A stretch of 13,499 nt of DNA from Bacteroides sp. (lineage in GTDB: Bacteria > Bacteroidota > Bacteroidia > Bacteroidales > Bacteroidaceae). The stretch covers positions 1-13,499 of the forward strand of contig JASLCG010000108.1 of NCBI GenBank assembly GCA_030151885.1, given 5' to 3'. The position numbers and the translations under genes are program-made. Positions 6,972 through 13,499 of the stretch are shown here, one piece after another. Numbering within the stretch: the stretch's first letter is position 1; each line of letters starts with the position of its first letter. Under the pieces are notes generated by a model, which searched no databases, was not told the DNA's origin, and worked only from the letters and a program-made list of their open reading frames with translations.

Positions 6972-7817
6972 CTAGATATGCTTCTCAGCATGGTATGAGG
7001 AACGAACCAATGGGCCACTCTCTACTACTTCAAATCCTTTTTTTAAACCAATATCTTTATATATATCGAACTGTTTTGGTGTAACATACTCTTTTACAGG
7101 ATAGTGCTTTCTACTAGGTTGTAAATATTGACCGATTGTTAGTATCTTACAATTTATATTAACCAAGTCGTCCATTAATTCATACACCTCTTCTGGAGTC
7201 TCTCCTAAACCAACCATAATACCAGTTTTAGAGCGAGTATTACTGTCGGCAATCTGTTTGATTACAGCAAGGCTTTGATTATATGTTGCAACACTTCTTA
7301 CCTCAGGAGATATTCTTCTTACTGTTTCCATATTATGAGATATAATATCTGGTTCAGCATCTATTACTAGTTTTATTAGCTCTTTTCTACCTTGAAAATC
7401 AGGAATTAAAACTTCAAGTGTTGTATTAGGGTTGACCTCTTTAACTCGTTTAATAGTATCTGCCCAGTGTTGAGCTCCGAGGTCGTCTAGGTCATCTCTA
7501 TCTACTGATGTAATAACGGCGTGCTCCAATTTCATTAAAGAGATTGATCTGGCTAAATTATTTGGCTCGTTAGGATCTAATGCTAGGGGTTTTCCTGTTT
7601 GTGTGTTACAAAATTTACAACTTCTAGTACATAAATCTCCTGCAATCATAAATGTTGCTGTACCACGTCCCCAACACTCACCAAGGTTTGGACATCTGCC
7701 ACTACTGCATATGGTATGAAGACAATTGTTTTCAACAATCTTTTTAGTCTCTGTATATCTTAAATTCGTCCCAATTTTGACTTTGAGCCATTCGGGTTTT
7801 CTAACGTGTTGTTTCAT
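6972..7817 (-). CDS. lipA: Lipoyl synthase LipA (radical SAM)
   Basis: LipA inserts two sulfur atoms at C6 and C8 of protein-bound octanoyl groups, giving the lipoyl cofactor of 2-oxoacid dehydrogenases and the glycine cleavage H protein. All cluster ligands are present. The auxiliary [4Fe-4S] cysteines C37, C42 and C48 form CX4CX5C (CSSGRCPNLGEC). The radical-SAM cysteines C63, C67 and C70 form CX3CX2C (CTRSCKFC). The C-terminal RSSY motif (272-275) supplies the serine ligand of the auxiliary cluster. At 281 residues it is of normal length. The ATG at 7817 lies about 20 nt after the U-tract of the upstream DPP IV terminator, so transcription depends on read-through or on a promoter overlapping that hairpin. 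The TM-NUDIX gene follows. Lipoate-protein partners are not in the window. Confidence 0.97.
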   Translation of the reverse strand: MKQHVRKPEWLKVKIGTNLRYTETKKIVENNCLHTICSSGRCPNLGECWGRGTATFMIAGDLCTRSCKFCNTQTGKPLALDPNEPNNLARSISLMKLEHAVITSVDRDDLDDLGAQHWADTIKRVKEVNPNTTLEVLIPDFQGRKELIKLVIDAEPDIISHNMETVRRISPEVRSVATYNQSLAVIKQIADSNTRSKTGIMVGLGETPEEVYELMDDLVNINCKILTIGQYLQPSRKHYPVKEYVTPKQFDIYKDIGLKKGFEVVESGPLVRSSYHAEKHI

Positions 7818-7831
7818 GTATTATTTATTTA

Positions 7832-7873
7832 TAAAAAATAAGCACCACAATTTAATAAAAATGTGGTGCTTAT
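7832..7873 (-). terminator. Terminator of the dipeptidyl peptidase IV gene
   Basis: On the minus strand, a 12-bp perfect stem (TGTGGTGCTTAT at 7862-7873 pairing with ATAAGCACCACA at 7838-7849 in plus-strand notation) with a 12-nt loop is followed by a run of U residues (7833-7838). The plus strand lacks a T tract after the stem, so it acts in the minus direction. Confidence 0.88.
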
Positions 7874-7889
7874 CAAGGCTATTTCTTAA

Positions 7890-10076
7890 TTAAAGGTTTG
7901 TTTTGAAGTAATCAGTAATTTTAGAATATAAATGTAATCTTGTGTTTCCTCCAAATATACTGTGGTTACGATTTGTATATACGTGCATATCGAATGGAAT
8001 ATTCTTTTGCACTAAGCACTCAGTGTACTCTGCGGCATTCTGATAGTGTACATTATCATCGTTCATACCGTGTATTATTAATAATTTTCCATGTAAGTTT
8101 TCAGCTCTATTAAAGGCTGATGTTGCATGGTATCCTTCAAAGTTTTCTTTAGGAGTTCTCATAAACCTTTCTCCATAAATAGTGTCATAGTATTTCCAGT
8201 CTGTAACAGGAGCTACTGCAACACCAGCTTTGAAAACAGGTGTACCTTGGCTCATACTCATAATAGTTGTATAGCCTCCAAAGCTCCATCCCCAAATTCC
8301 GATTCTATTTTCATCTATATAATTTAAAGATCCTAGGTATTTAGCTGTTTCAACTTGGTCGTCGGCTTCTTTAACACCTAAGTATAGATAAGTACATTTT
8401 TTGAACTCTTCACCACGACCACCAGTTCCTCTGCCATCTACACAAACCACAATATAGTCTTGAGTAGCCATAAAGGTTTCCCAGCTAATGCCCCATCTGT
8501 TTAGTACTTGTTGACTACCAGGACCGCTATATTGGAACATAATAACGGGATACTTTTTGGAAGCATTAAAATTAGCAGGCTTCATCATCCATCCGTTTAA
8601 CTCAGTATTGTTTGATGTTTTAAAACTAAACATCTCTTTCTGAGGTAAATTATAATTAGCTAGTTCTTCTATTAGTTTTTTATTGTCAATTAAAGTATGT
8701 AGTACTTTACCCTTATTATCATTAAGAGTTACTTCCATTGGAGTAGTAAAACTTGTATACTTGTTCATAAAGTATTTAAAATTACTACTAAAGATTGCTT
8801 CGTTCTGCCCTTTCTTGGTTGTTAAAAGAGATTTGTTTCCTTTTCTGTCTATTTTGTATATGGCTTTTTCTGTAGGGTTTCCTTCATTACTTTCGTAATA
8901 AAATGTATTTTCTTTTGCATCCCAACCTATAAAGTTACTAACCTCAAATTTTCCTTTGGTAACTTGCTTTATCAGATTACCATTTAAACTATACCAATAT
9001 AAGTGTGCATAGCCATCTCTTTCGCTAATTAAACTAAAATTATTGTCGTAAAATTCAATGTTGTCTAATGCACTCTCTTCCACATAATATTTGCTTTCTT
9101 CTCTTAAAGCTAGTTTACTAATGGTCGATTTTGGATTAGCTACATAAATATCTAGTCTGTTTTGATGACGATTCATAGTCATAACAACTAGTTTATCAGG
9201 GTCGCTAGTAAATTTTATTCTTGGAATATAATCATCACTAGCTAGTGGCACTTGAATTTGTCTTGTAACTTGACTTTTAATATCGAATGTGTGTACAGAT
9301 ACTTTAGAGTTATCTTCTCCTGCTTTAGGGTATTTGTAAGTGTAAGTACCTGGGTAAACTTCGTATTGTTTATGGTGAGGAGCTTCTCCAGCAAAAATAG
9401 GGAAAGAGTAAGATTTAACTTTACTCTCGTCAAATTTTATATAAGCTAGCATTTTACTATCAGCACTAAATTCTAGTGCTCTGTTAAAACTAAACTCTTC
9501 TTCATAGACCCAATCTGGAATTCCGTTAAGAATTTCATTGAATTTTCCATCAGTAGTAACTTGTGACTCGCTATTATTATATAAAAACTTCACTAAGTAT
9601 ATATTGTTATCTCTAACAAAAGCCACCATATGCCCATCAGGAGAAAAGACTGGAGCCTGTTGGGGGCCATTTAAAGACAACGGCTCTACAACATTTCTTG
9701 AGATAGTATATACAAAGTGATTTGCAGTGTAAGACCTTCTATAAATAGCTTTTCTTTCAGTAGCAATTAAAATTTTACTCCCATCGGGAGAAAATGTATA
9801 GCTATTAAAGGATTTAAAGTCGCAGTCTCTTGCTTTGTTAACATCAAATATAACCTCTACAGGCTTACCTGTTTTAAACGAGTATTTAATAATTTGTGTA
9901 CCCTCAGGGTTACGTTGTGTATAGTGTTCACCATCGGACATAGGGATTACTCCATAGATGTTCTCTGGGGTAAAAGTGCCTCTAACAACATCTTTTAGTT
10001 CCAATTGTTTTGTTCCTTGTGCCATACCAGCTAATGTTATGAAACAAAATAATAAAGCTAAATGTAATTTTTTCAT
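7890..10076 (-). CDS. Secreted dipeptidyl peptidase IV (prolyl dipeptidyl peptidase, MEROPS S9B)
   Basis: DPP IV removes N-terminal X-Pro or X-Ala dipeptides from peptides, probably in the periplasm or at the cell surface. The 728-residue protein starts with a signal peptide (MKKLHLALLFCFITLAGMA, likely cut before Q20). A beta-propeller follows at about 40-480, with SPDG-type blade repeats at 96-99 and 145-148 and the conserved DWVYEEE (188-194), whose last two Glu match human E205/E206, which bind the substrate N-terminus. The alpha/beta-hydrolase domain at about 490-728 has the triad S598 (GWSFGG), D673 (HGMNDDNVH) and H705 (NRNHSIFGG). The D-to-H spacing of 32 is the same as in human DPP4. 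Length and layout match DPP IV of Porphyromonas and Bacteroides, where it supports peptide use. It has its own promoter and terminator. Confidence 0.95.
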   Translation of the reverse strand: MKKLHLALLFCFITLAGMAQGTKQLELKDVVRGTFTPENIYGVIPMSDGEHYTQRNPEGTQIIKYSFKTGKPVEVIFDVNKARDCDFKSFNSYTFSPDGSKILIATERKAIYRRSYTANHFVYTISRNVVEPLSLNGPQQAPVFSPDGHMVAFVRDNNIYLVKFLYNNSESQVTTDGKFNEILNGIPDWVYEEEFSFNRALEFSADSKMLAYIKFDESKVKSYSFPIFAGEAPHHKQYEVYPGTYTYKYPKAGEDNSKVSVHTFDIKSQVTRQIQVPLASDDYIPRIKFTSDPDKLVVMTMNRHQNRLDIYVANPKSTISKLALREESKYYVEESALDNIEFYDNNFSLISERDGYAHLYWYSLNGNLIKQVTKGKFEVSNFIGWDAKENTFYYESNEGNPTEKAIYKIDRKGNKSLLTTKKGQNEAIFSSNFKYFMNKYTSFTTPMEVTLNDNKGKVLHTLIDNKKLIEELANYNLPQKEMFSFKTSNNTELNGWMMKPANFNASKKYPVIMFQYSGPGSQQVLNRWGISWETFMATQDYIVVCVDGRGTGGRGEEFKKCTYLYLGVKEADDQVETAKYLGSLNYIDENRIGIWGWSFGGYTTIMSMSQGTPVFKAGVAVAPVTDWKYYDTIYGERFMRTPKENFEGYHATSAFNRAENLHGKLLIIHGMNDDNVHYQNAAEYTECLVQKNIPFDMHVYTNRNHSIFGGNTRLHLYSKITDYFKTNL

Positions 10077-10120
10077 GATAATTATAACTTGTTTTTCTTT
10101 TATTCCGTTTTCTATCTTTA

Positions 10121-10128
10121 CAAATGTA
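10121..10128 (-). promoter_or_regulatory. Predicted -7 box for dipeptidyl peptidase IV
   Basis: Reads TACATTTG on the minus strand, an exact TAnnTTTG match 44 nt before the ATG at 10076. No clear -33 TTTG at 19-21 bp. Confidence 0.5.
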
Positions 10129-10166
10129 TAAAAAATAGAGCATCCTTTTACATTCTAGAACCAATA

Positions 10167-10190
10167 TAATTGAGAGCATAATCTCAATTA
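10167..10190. promoter_or_regulatory. Inverted repeat in the DPP IV / radical SAM divergent region
   Basis: Perfect 9-bp arms TAATTGAGA (10167-10175) and TCTCAATTA (10182-10190) are separated by GCATAA. It is about 40 bp upstream of the DPP IV -7 box and about 80-100 bp upstream of the divergent -7 boxes. A dimeric regulator site is possible, and a hairpin without a U tract is the alternative. Nothing else is recognised in the 243-bp gap 10077-10319 apart from the promoter boxes. Confidence 0.35.
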
Positions 10191-10292
10191 ATCTTGTCTA
10201 AATCTACACTTTATAGATAGCTTTTCTGTTTTAAATAAAGTAATATTCCTAAAAGTTAGTAAGTAAACAATGTAGATTTGTTCTAAATAGTA

Positions 10293-10300
10293 TATCTTTG
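10293..10300 (+). promoter_or_regulatory. Predicted -7 box for the radical SAM gene
   Basis: TATCTTTG is an exact TAnnTTTG match 19 nt before the ATG at 10320. A second exact match, TAGATTTG at 10273-10280, lies 12 bp further upstream, so either or both could be used. Confidence 0.5.
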
Positions 10301-10319
10301 TATATAAGAACACTAAATA

Positions 10320-11249
10320 ATGACTCAAGTAAAACAATTATATAGAACATATCCAGAATATCTTAAAACGATATTTCCATTTAAAGTTCAAAAAATATCA
10401 TTAAATGCAGGATTTACATGCCCTAATCGAGATGGTTTAAAAGGTAGAGGAGGGTGTACATACTGTAATAATCAGAGCTTTAACCCTTCGTATTGTGATA
10501 CGGAAAAAACAATTACGACCCAGCTAGACGAAGGCAAGGATTTTTTTGCTTATAAATACCCTTCTATGAAGTATTTAGCTTATTTTCAAGCTTATACAAA
10601 TACTTATGAAGAACTGGATAAGTTAAAGAAAAAGTATGAAGAGGCACTAAAAGTACCAAACGTGGTAGGTTTAGTAATTGGTACTAGACCAGATTGTATG
10701 CCAGATACTTTACTCGATTATTTGGAAGAGCTTAATAAACACACTCATGTGTTTGTTGAGTACGGTATAGAATCGACCAACGACGAAACGCTATTGCGTA
10801 TAAATAGGGGACATAGCTTTGCAGAGAGTGTTGAGGCTATTGAGCGAACAGTTGCGCGCAATATACCAGTTGGGGGACATATGATACTAGGATTACCAGG
10901 TGAACGAAAAGATGAAATTATAAACCAGGCTAAGGTTGTAGCTAAATTACCTTTAACAAGTATAAAATTACATCAGTTACAAATTATTAAAGGGACTAAA
11001 ATGGCTAGGGAGTTTAAAGATAACCCTAATGAATTTCATTTCTTTGATGTAAATGACTATCGTGACATAGTTGTAGAATATATACAGCACCTAAATCCCG
11101 AAGTTGTAATTGAACGATTCATATCACAATCTCCAAAAGAACTTGTAATTACTCCTGATTGGGGACTGAAAAATTATGAATTCACAGAACTAGTTATTAA
11201 ACGAATGAAAGAATTGGGAGCTTATCAGGGTAAGCTTTTCAATATTTAA
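10320..11249 (+). CDS. Radical SAM protein of the YhcC/YtqA (TIGR01212) family
   Basis: The 309-residue protein binds a radical-SAM [4Fe-4S] cluster through C34, C46 and C49. The unusual spacing CX11CX2C (C34-PNRDGLKGRGG-C46-TY-C49) is the hallmark of this Elp3-related family. Other typical blocks are SLNAGFTCPNRDG (27-39), FQAYTNTY (89-96), IGTRPDC (120-126), FVEYGIES (145-152), GGHMILGLPGE (185-195) and KLHQLQIIKGT (216-226). The family is widespread but poorly characterised. Gram-positive YtqA-type members have been linked to wobble-uridine tRNA modification, and a tRNA role here is inference. It is the first gene of a plus-strand series (radical SAM, fprA, nagB), with no terminator seen before fprA. 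Family assignment is firm; function is not. Confidence 0.92.
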   Translation: MTQVKQLYRTYPEYLKTIFPFKVQKISLNAGFTCPNRDGLKGRGGCTYCNNQSFNPSYCDTEKTITTQLDEGKDFFAYKYPSMKYLAYFQAYTNTYEELDKLKKKYEEALKVPNVVGLVIGTRPDCMPDTLLDYLEELNKHTHVFVEYGIESTNDETLLRINRGHSFAESVEAIERTVARNIPVGGHMILGLPGERKDEIINQAKVVAKLPLTSIKLHQLQIIKGTKMAREFKDNPNEFHFFDVNDYRDIVVEYIQHLNPEVVIERFISQSPKELVITPDWGLKNYEFTELVIKRMKELGAYQGKLFNI

Positions 11250-11260
11250 AAATAAAAAGT

Positions 11261-11268
11261 TACTTTTG
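11261..11268 (+). promoter_or_regulatory. Predicted fprA promoter -7 box
   Basis: TACTTTTG, an exact TAnnTTTG match in the 43-bp gap, 24 nt before the fprA ATG. No clear -33 element is seen, so co-transcription from upstream remains possible. Confidence 0.45.
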
Positions 11269-11292
11269 TTATCAATTGAAGTTAAATAAAAA

Positions 11293-12498
11293 ATGAAGCA
11301 GAATACTCTAATTAAAGGAAATGTACACTATGTAGGTGTAAACGACCGTGACAAACATCTTTTTGAAGGTTTATGGCCTCTTCCTAACGGTGTATCCTAT
11401 AACTCATATTTGATAGATGATGAGATGGTTACATTAATAGACACCGTTGATGTATGCTATTTTGAAATCTTTCATCAAAAGATTAGAAGTGTTATTGGTG
11501 ATAAACCAATTAATTATCTTGTTATTAACCACATGGAACCTGACCATTCAGGATCAATAAAGTTAATCAAAGAATATTATCCTGATATAATCATTGTTGG
11601 AAATAAACAAACATTCAATATGATTGAAGGATTTTATGGAGTAACTGGAGAGCAATACTTAGTGAAAGATGGAGATTTCTTAGCTACAGGGAAGCATAAA
11701 CTTCATTTCTATATGACTCCTATGGTGCATTGGCCAGAAACTATGATGACTTATGATTCAACAGATAAAGTGATATTTTCTGGAGATGCTTTCGGTACTT
11801 TTGGAGCATTAGATGGCCCATTTGTTGATGTAAAGATGAATGTATCAAAATACTGGGATGAAATGATACGTTACTACTCTAATATTGTTGGTAAATATGG
11901 TTCTCCTGTACAAAAGGCATTAGAAAAGCTGAAAGATGTTAAAATAGAAGTTATTGCATCAACTCACGGCCCTGTATGGACAGATCCTAAAAACATTGAA
12001 CGTGTAGTATCCATGTATAACGACCTAAGTCTATATAATAGTAAAGAAGGTGTTGTTATAATTTATGGTACTATGTATGGTAATACTCAAGCTATGGCAG
12101 AGGCTATTGCTTCCGAATTGGCTGAACAAGGTATTAAAGACATTATAATTCATAATTCAAATAAATCGGATCCTTCTTATATCATTGCTGATATATTTAA
12201 ATATAAAGGTTTAATAGTTGGAAGTCCTACTTATAATGGCCAACTTTATCCTAGAATTGATGCTATTCTTTCTGATATACTTCTAAGAGATATGAAGAAT
12301 AGATATTTAGCTTATTTTGGATCTTTTAGTTGGGCTAGTGTATCTGTAAAAAGACTTGCTGATTTTGCTACTAAAAGCAAATTTGAACTTGTAGCTGATC
12401 CTGCAGAGATGAAACATGCTATGAAAGTGGCAGATTTTGATCAGTGTGTTCATATTGCAAAATGTATGGCAGACAGATTGAAAAAAGATCGTAACTAA
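11293..12498 (+). CDS. fprA: A-type flavoprotein FprA (flavodiiron protein, O2/NO reductase)
   Basis: Flavodiiron proteins reduce O2 to water and/or NO to N2O in the cytoplasm, protecting anaerobes from oxidative and nitrosative stress. The 401-residue protein has the class A two-domain layout. The metallo-beta-lactamase-like domain (about 1-250) has a full diiron ligand set: H80, E82, D84 (H-x-E-x-D-H in NHMEPDHSGS), H146 (VHWPE), D165 (SGDAFGTFG) and H225 (STHGP). The flavodoxin domain (about 253-398) has the FMN phosphate loop GTMYGNTQ (259-266) and the isoalloxazine loops SPTYNGQLYP (311-320) and GSFSWASV (343-350). There is no C-terminal rubredoxin extension and no rubredoxin gene nearby, so the electron donor must be encoded elsewhere. 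O2 versus NO preference cannot be told. nagB starts 45 bp downstream with no terminator between. Confidence 0.95.
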   Translation: MKQNTLIKGNVHYVGVNDRDKHLFEGLWPLPNGVSYNSYLIDDEMVTLIDTVDVCYFEIFHQKIRSVIGDKPINYLVINHMEPDHSGSIKLIKEYYPDIIIVGNKQTFNMIEGFYGVTGEQYLVKDGDFLATGKHKLHFYMTPMVHWPETMMTYDSTDKVIFSGDAFGTFGALDGPFVDVKMNVSKYWDEMIRYYSNIVGKYGSPVQKALEKLKDVKIEVIASTHGPVWTDPKNIERVVSMYNDLSLYNSKEGVVIIYGTMYGNTQAMAEAIASELAEQGIKDIIIHNSNKSDPSYIIADIFKYKGLIVGSPTYNGQLYPRIDAILSDILLRDMKNRYLAYFGSFSWASVSVKRLADFATKSKFELVADPAEMKHAMKVADFDQCVHIAKCMADRLKKDRN

Positions 12499-12543
12499 AT
12501 ATTATATAAGACTATTTTTTATCTATAATTTAATATATTAATC

Positions 12544-13356
12544 ATGAGACTAATTATTCAGCCAGATTATGATGCTGTATCGCTTTGGGCTGCTCATTAT
12601 GTAGCTGCAAAAATTAACAAAGCTAATCCTACTTCAGAAAAACCATTTGTATTGGGTTGTCCTACTGGTTCTACTCCTCTAGGTATGTATAAAAACCTAA
12701 TTAAACTATACGAGAAAGGTCTTGTTTCATTTGAAAATGTAGTTACATTTAATATGGATGAATATGTAGGCCTTCCAAGAGATCACAAACAAAGCTACTA
12801 CACATTTATGTGGGAAAACTTCTTTGGTCATATTAATATTAAACCAGAGAATACAAATCTTCTAGATGGTAATGCTGAAGATCTTGATGCAGAATGTGCT
12901 CGCTACGAAGAGAAAATGGCTTCATATGGTGGAGTAGATTTATTTATGGGAGGTATTGGACCTGACGGACACATTGCTTTCAATGAGCCAGGATCTTCTT
13001 TATCTTCTCGTACTCGTCAAAAAACATTGACAAAAGATACTATAATTGCAAACTCTCGTTTCTTTGATGGTGATGTTAATAGAGTGCCTAAAACTTCAAT
13101 TACTGTAGGTGTTGGAACTATTTTATCGGCTAAAGAAGTTATGATTATTGTTAATGGTCATAATAAAGCTCGTGCTCTTTATCATGCAGTAGAAGGTAGT
13201 GTAAACCAAATGTGGACTATTAGTGCACTTCAACTTCACGAAAAAGGTCTTATTATTTGTGATGATGCTGCAACAGAAGATCTAAGAGTAGGTACTTACC
13301 GTTATTTTAAAGATATTGAGGCTGACCATCTTGATCCAAATTCTTTATTGAAATAA
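12544..13356 (+). CDS. nagB: Glucosamine-6-phosphate deaminase NagB
   Basis: NagB converts glucosamine-6-phosphate to fructose-6-phosphate and ammonia, the entry of amino sugars into glycolysis. The 270-residue protein is collinear with E. coli NagB, and the catalytic residues fall at the same numbers: D72 (NMDEYVGLP), D141 and H143 (GPDGHIAFNEP) and E148. Substrate-loop GCPTGSTPLGMY is at 38-49, and VEGSVNQMWTIS is at 216-227. The E. coli allosteric-site residues for N-acetylglucosamine-6-phosphate are also present (S151, R158, K160, Y254, plus Y121), so activation by GlcNAc-6-P is plausible (inference). The gene lies 45 bp after fprA in an AT-rich gap without a terminator or an exact -7 box, so it may be co-transcribed, although the functions are unrelated. 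It ends in a strong palindromic terminator. nagA is not in the window. Confidence 0.96.
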   Translation: MRLIIQPDYDAVSLWAAHYVAAKINKANPTSEKPFVLGCPTGSTPLGMYKNLIKLYEKGLVSFENVVTFNMDEYVGLPRDHKQSYYTFMWENFFGHINIKPENTNLLDGNAEDLDAECARYEEKMASYGGVDLFMGGIGPDGHIAFNEPGSSLSSRTRQKTLTKDTIIANSRFFDGDVNRVPKTSITVGVGTILSAKEVMIIVNGHNKARALYHAVEGSVNQMWTISALQLHEKGLIICDDAATEDLRVGTYRYFKDIEADHLDPNSLLK

Positions 13357-13376
13357 TAAAATTCAATATAAAAAGT

Positions 13377-13412
13377 ATAAAAGGCAACAAACATATGTTT
13401 GTTGCCTTTTAT
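13377..13412. terminator. Terminator after nagB, 36-nt perfect palindrome
   Basis: The arms centre on CATATG (13391-13397) and begin with ATAAAAGGCAACAAAC, with no mismatch over 36 nt. The plus strand ends in CCTTTTATTATT and the minus strand equally in CCTTTTATAC, so it can stop transcription in both directions. This suggests a convergent gene or transcript beyond the window. Confidence 0.82.
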
Positions 13413-13433
13413 TATTGAGTTTAATAAGGACCA

Positions 13434-13499
13434 ATACTTAGAGTAAGCATCTGTATGTTGCCGACATGCCTAAGGTATATCGGCAACATACTTGGAGTA
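13434..13499. repeat. Long hairpin flanked by 12-bp direct repeats; possible start of a 54-bp tandem repeat array
   Basis: GTATGTTGCCGA (13453-13464) pairs perfectly with TCGGCAACATAC (13480-13491). Pairing continues inward across one C/A mismatch and one G-U pair to the loop TAA (13471-13473), giving a hairpin of 39 nt. No T tract follows, so it is not an ordinary terminator. ATACTTAGAGTA (13434-13445) recurs as ATACTTGGAGTA (13488-13499), 11 of 12 identical, with a 54-nt offset, and the window ends there. A tandem array running beyond the edge is inferred. Confidence 0.55.

Noticed and set aside
6881..7084. 67-codon plus-strand open frame spanning the lipA/TM-NUDIX junction
   Set aside because: It overlaps both real genes antisense, and no plus-strand promoter is seen.
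8127..9720. Several plus-strand open frames of 60-71 codons, and one minus-strand frame, inside the DPP IV gene
   Set aside because: They are antisense or frame-shifted shadows of a gene whose full catalytic layout is intact.
12499..12543. Terminator or exact promoter box between fprA and nagB
   Set aside because: Pairings are AT-only and imperfect, and the best -7 candidate (TATTTTTT) has a mismatch at the invariant G.
13434..13499. Minus-strand reading of the right-end repeat as a repetitive peptide (frame ..PSMLPIYLRHVGNIQMLTLS..)
   Set aside because: The frame is open, but the sequence is a near-perfect palindrome, and the apparent 18-residue period follows from the DNA repeat; no start codon context or gene features are visible.
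13434..13499. CRISPR array edge
   Set aside because: The repeated 12 bp are shorter than a CRISPR repeat, the segment between them is itself palindromic, and no cas gene is present.

Overview
The window is AT-rich, and its genes and signals point to an anaerobic member of the Bacteroidota, probably Bacteroidales. The main reasons are a secreted Bacteroides/Porphyromonas-type dipeptidyl peptidase IV, a PNGase F-like secreted protein, a TIGR01212-type radical SAM enzyme, a flavodiiron protein and a Bacteroidota-style FabI. Start codons follow A/T-rich leaders without a Shine-Dalgarno sequence. Perfect matches to the Bacteroidota -7 box (TAnnTTTG) lie 19-44 nt before six of the genes. Genus cannot be fixed from sequence reading alone.

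Layout. (1) 3-1811 (+): C-terminal part of a Dna2/UPF1-like SF1B helicase, cut by the left edge. It converges on (2) 3930-1985 (-): a gph-like HAD phosphatase followed 23 bp later by a secreted PNGase F-like amidase, with a bidirectional terminator (1926-1963) between the converging units. (3) 4181-4999 (+): fabI, diverging from the phosphatase and ending in a strong terminator. (4) 5117-5821 (+): a short RsmI-like SAM methyltransferase, overlapping by 35 bp tail-to-tail with (5) 6905-5787 (-): a six-TM protein with a C-terminal, catalytically degenerate NUDIX domain. (6) 7817-6972 (-): lipA. (7) 10076-7890 (-): dipeptidyl peptidase IV with its own terminator just before lipA. (8) From a divergent promoter region, 10320-11249 (+): a YhcC/YtqA-type radical SAM protein. 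(9) 11293-12498 (+): flavodiiron protein fprA. (10) 12544-13356 (+): nagB, ending in a 36-nt perfect palindromic terminator. The last 66 bases hold a long GC-richer hairpin flanked by a near-exact 12-bp direct repeat, which may be the edge of a 54-bp tandem repeat array.

How the genes fit together. Most are housekeeping or niche genes: lipid synthesis (fabI), lipoate synthesis (lipA), amino-sugar catabolism (nagB), O2/NO detoxification (fprA), and RNA or DNA maintenance (helicase, RsmI-like and radical SAM proteins). The two exported hydrolases (PNGase F-like and DPP IV) suggest growth on glycoprotein or peptide material; NagB could feed on the resulting GlcNAc, although nothing links them in one operon. 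I see no phage, insertion sequence, CRISPR array, rRNA or tRNA. No clear new multi-gene system is visible. The least explained items are the TM-NUDIX protein, the PNGase F-like protein with one altered active-site acid, the right-end repeat, and a possible small RNA after the helicase gene.
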